NCBI RefSeq assembly: GCF_040218065.1
Contig: NZ_JAVJQE010000008.1
Location: 124,001-188,000 of the forward strand
From: Marivibrio sp040218065
GTDB lineage: Bacteria; Pseudomonadota; Alphaproteobacteria; UBA8366; Aestuariispiraceae
Reading direction: 5' to 3'
DNA: 64,000 nt
The notes beneath the pieces are model-generated. The model did not search any database. It saw only the letters and a program-made list of their open reading frames with translations, and had not been told where the DNA came from. Of the stretch, positions 62,105 through 64,000 are shown in pieces; the first letter of the stretch is position 1; each line of letters starts with the position of its first letter. The position numbers and the translations under genes are program-made.

Positions 62105-63613
62105 TTAGCGCCCCGCCAAGAGGGAAAGTCGGCCGAAAGAGAGATTAACGTCCGGCCCCGAAACCACCGCCGTCAGAACCCATACCTGGCCCTCAAGGGC
62201 GGGGAGCAGGGATTGCATGGGCTCTGACAGATCCAGGAAGAGCGGCTTCGCCGGCGCGTGGGCGCCGGCGTCCGATTGGCCGGATCCCCAATAGCCCCGA
62301 CTTGCGACGATGAAGCGCTCCCGGAAGGCCCTATCGGCCATGTCGGGCGTCACGTTCGGCGGATGGAAGTAGAAGTCGACCGCGAAGCTGACGTCGGCGG
62401 CTCCGTTCGGACGGGCGAACTGAACGGAGGCGTTTCGAGTGTCCGCATTGAGCGCGACGGGCAGCTGCGCGATTTGGGTCGGTTGACCGAGGTCGGGGTT
62501 GTTGAAGCCGTCGCCGGCGAGCCGCGCGAACGGACTTTGCGCCGAAGCGCCGAAGCGCACGGCGCCGGTCGTCAGGTCGGCGATCAGATCGCGCGGCGGC
62601 AGGCGGTCTTGGGGTTTCACTTCGAAACCGAAGCCGAGCTGCGTCGTGTCGAGATAGATTCTGGCGCGGCCCATCGAGGGGACGGCGCCGGCGTTCTCGT
62701 GACCGGGAGCGGGAGTGATGCTGGTCGGCTGCGTACCGCGGAGGAATTGATCGAGCGAGGTCATCGTGCCCGCGCCGTTTTCGCGCAACCAGAATTCCAG
62801 AATCAGGTCGATATAGGCGTGAAAGCTCCAGAATCCCGGGTCCAGCGCCGCCGTCGTCGGGTTGGCCATGTCGCCGCCGAAGTAGAAGGCGTGCATGAGA
62901 TCATGCTGGGCCGATTCGAACTCGCCCTTCCCGCCGGTCGGATGCGCCTGCGGATATCCGCCGAACCGGGGCCAGTCGCCGCCATAGATCAGCGCAGCCG
63001 TCAGCCGCGCGCTGGTCGCGCCTTCCAGCCGTTCGCGCTCCTCGGGGAGCAGCGCGTGGTGCAATCTGTTCTCGTGGTAAAGCGGGGAGGTCGGATCCTC
63101 GAACGCCTTAGGATAGCGGGCCCCCGAAGGCGGGCGCGTCCAGTTCCAGAAGGGGACCGCGACATCGGCCGTGCTCGGGCCGGTCAGCCCTTCCGGGTCG
63201 GTCGCGCGCAGCAACTGCTCGAAATAGTAGAACTGTGCGCGATGCCAGAGTAGAAAGATGTCCTTGCCGTGTTCGCACATGCCGGGATTGGCGAGGATGC
63301 GGTCGGGCGGCGGCTCTCCGCGATCGCAGAACAGCGGCGTCGGCTCCGTCACCGTGCTCGGATCTTTGGGAACGAAGATTTTCATGCAGTTGTGGATCCA
63401 GGCCTGCCACAAATAGCCCTCTTCGTCGTAAGGGTCGGCCTGGTTTCGATCCTTCAGGATCTGCACCGCGTGCTCGTAGGCCGCCAGCTCCGCGGCCGTC
63501 AGGTCGTCAATGTTCTTGCGCAGCGGCGCGTCGCCGTTTTGCGCCCATCCGACAGAGGAGGCCGCGAACATCAGACACAGCGCAACGGCGAGACGGCGGG
63601 TCCAATCCGGCAT
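62105..63613 (-). CDS. Tyrosinase family copper oxidase, exported
   Basis: A 502-residue protein with a signal peptide (residues 1-24, ending VGWAQ). The binuclear copper site is visible: CuA His74 (WIHNC), His115 (CEHGK) and His124 (LLWHRAQFYYFEQ); CuB His237 and His241 (HDLMH) and His265 (FWSFHAYID). The common central domain covers residues about 60-275; the rest is a C-terminal beta-rich part. Acts on phenols or catechols, location periplasmic or secreted. GGGGGAGAGCG precedes the ATG. Confidence 0.9.
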   Translation of the reverse strand: MPDWTRRLAVALCLMFAASSVGWAQNGDAPLRKNIDDLTAAELAAYEHAVQILKDRNQADPYDEEGYLWQAWIHNCMKIFVPKDPSTVTEPTPLFCDRGEPPPDRILANPGMCEHGKDIFLLWHRAQFYYFEQLLRATDPEGLTGPSTADVAVPFWNWTRPPSGARYPKAFEDPTSPLYHENRLHHALLPEERERLEGATSARLTAALIYGGDWPRFGGYPQAHPTGGKGEFESAQHDLMHAFYFGGDMANPTTAALDPGFWSFHAYIDLILEFWLRENGAGTMTSLDQFLRGTQPTSITPAPGHENAGAVPSMGRARIYLDTTQLGFGFEVKPQDRLPPRDLIADLTTGAVRFGASAQSPFARLAGDGFNNPDLGQPTQIAQLPVALNADTRNASVQFARPNGAADVSFAVDFYFHPPNVTPDMADRAFRERFIVASRGYWGSGQSDAGAHAPAKPLFLDLSEPMQSLLPALEGQVWVLTAVVSGPDVNLSFGRLSLLAGR

Positions 63614-63721
63614 GCGACGCTCTCCCCCGGCTGGACGACAGCCCGCCCTCCCCAGGGCGATCGGAAGCCGCGTCCGCCGGCCCCAGGATAGGCCTCGCAG
63701 CGTCGAAAAAACACCTTAAAA

Positions 63722-63735
63722 ATGATACTAATCAT
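63722..63735. promoter_or_regulatory. AT-rich palindrome upstream of the tyrosinase gene
   Basis: ATGAT ACTA ATCAT, a perfect 5-base inverted repeat with a 4-base centre, in an AT-rich run (63711-63740) unlike the surrounding GC-rich DNA. It lies about 110 bases before the tyrosinase start on its strand. It recalls metal-regulator boxes but does not match a standard Fur site. Confidence 0.4.
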
Positions 63736-63762
63736 AAATGCTCGCAATGGGCGATAAACGCT

Positions 63763-64000
63763 TTAACCCAAGCGATGCGCCTCGAACCGGCGCGGCGGGT
63801 CGACCAGCTTGTCCTGGGCCGCGACGAGCGCCAACTCCCGTCGGCCGCGCGCCCTCGTCTCCTCCAGCACTGCGAAGACCGAGGAGGCGGTCCGCGCCAG
63901 CGCCTCGTGCGCCGGGGTCCCGCCCAGCCACCAGCCGGCGAACAGCGCCGCCGTCAGGTCGCCCGCGCCGTTCGGCGGGTGGTCGAACGGCAAGCGAGGC
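63763..64000 (-). CDS. pdxY: Pyridoxal kinase PdxY, C-terminal fragment
   Basis: Partial gene running off the right edge; the last 79 residues are inside. The reading RLPFDHPPNGAGDLTAALFA has the PdxY anion-hole motif (NGxGD), and the end ALVAAQDKLVDPPRRFEAHR is typical of PdxY/PdxK. Phosphorylates pyridoxal to the 5'-phosphate. Stop TAA at 63763. It lies 149 bases upstream of the tyrosinase on the same strand. Confidence 0.9.
   Translation of the reverse strand, partial: PRLPFDHPPNGAGDLTAALFAGWWLGGTPAHEALARTASSVFAVLEETRARGRRELALVAAQDKLVDPPRRFEAHRLG

Overview
The window is high-GC DNA (I judge roughly 70% G+C, not counted) with dense genes and short gaps. It reads as a chromosomal segment of an alphaproteobacterium, probably a Rhodospirillales-like lineage. 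The evidence is gene content and order: an F0 operon atpI-atpB-atpE-atpG'-atpF with two different b subunits; divergent mutY and dciA with dsbA and smc behind dciA; lgt-midA-pgeF; ybjN-proC; a phasin with PhaR-like promoter boxes; and MNRKQRR-type TPR glycosyltransferase-like proteins. I saw no rRNA, tRNA, CRISPR array, insertion sequence or phage genes.

Layout. 0-10.5 kb is rich in thiol and redox genes: the tail of rsmE, gshA, a hemerythrin, a GNAT protein, a dienelactone hydrolase, a TPR/glycosyltransferase-like protein, an msrB-chaC pair, a pirin, a glutathionyl-hydroquinone reductase, and wrbA facing a LysR regulator across a palindromic operator. 10.5-14.3 kb holds a dimethylglycine-dehydrogenase-like gene broken by one in-frame TAG, then an intact amine oxidoreductase. 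14.5-18.5 kb carries PilZ, YqgE, a DsbD/ScsB-type reductase and a peroxiredoxin. 18.5-26 kb is a thiamine salvage operon read leftward from a TPP riboswitch (thiM-thiE-thiD, a TRAP-type binding protein, thiZ-thiX-thiY, tenA, then a quinone-reductase-like flavoprotein). yjbQ, linked to thiamine phosphate synthesis, lies just upstream of the riboswitch promoter.

27.4-30.3 kb is the ATP synthase F0 operon with a good sigma-70-type promoter and terminator. 30.3-36.7 kb is smc-dsbA-dciA with divergent mutY. 36.7-46.3 kb holds mscS, pgeF-midA-lgt, hldD, ubiK, chaN, ybjN, proC and a TetR-type regulator. 46.3-50.9 kb has the phasin with its operators, csaA, a creatinase-like protein lacking canonical metal ligands, a lipoprotein and prs. 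51-58 kb has rplY-pth-ychF, DUF6165 with a GT9 transferase, a PAS protein, asd and a second TPR/glycosyltransferase-like protein. 59-64 kb has a P-type ATPase, a cytochrome-c-like protein without a heme motif next to a secreted tyrosinase, and the end of pdxY.

Most of this is ordinary core genome. The points most worth checking are the TRAP-type binding protein inside the riboswitch-controlled thiamine operon, the single nonsense codon in the dimethylglycine dehydrogenase homologue, the tyrosinase with its heme-less partner, the phasin and LysR operator architectures, and a family of dispersed pyrimidine/purine palindromes between genes. I found no clear evidence of an entirely new multi-gene system.
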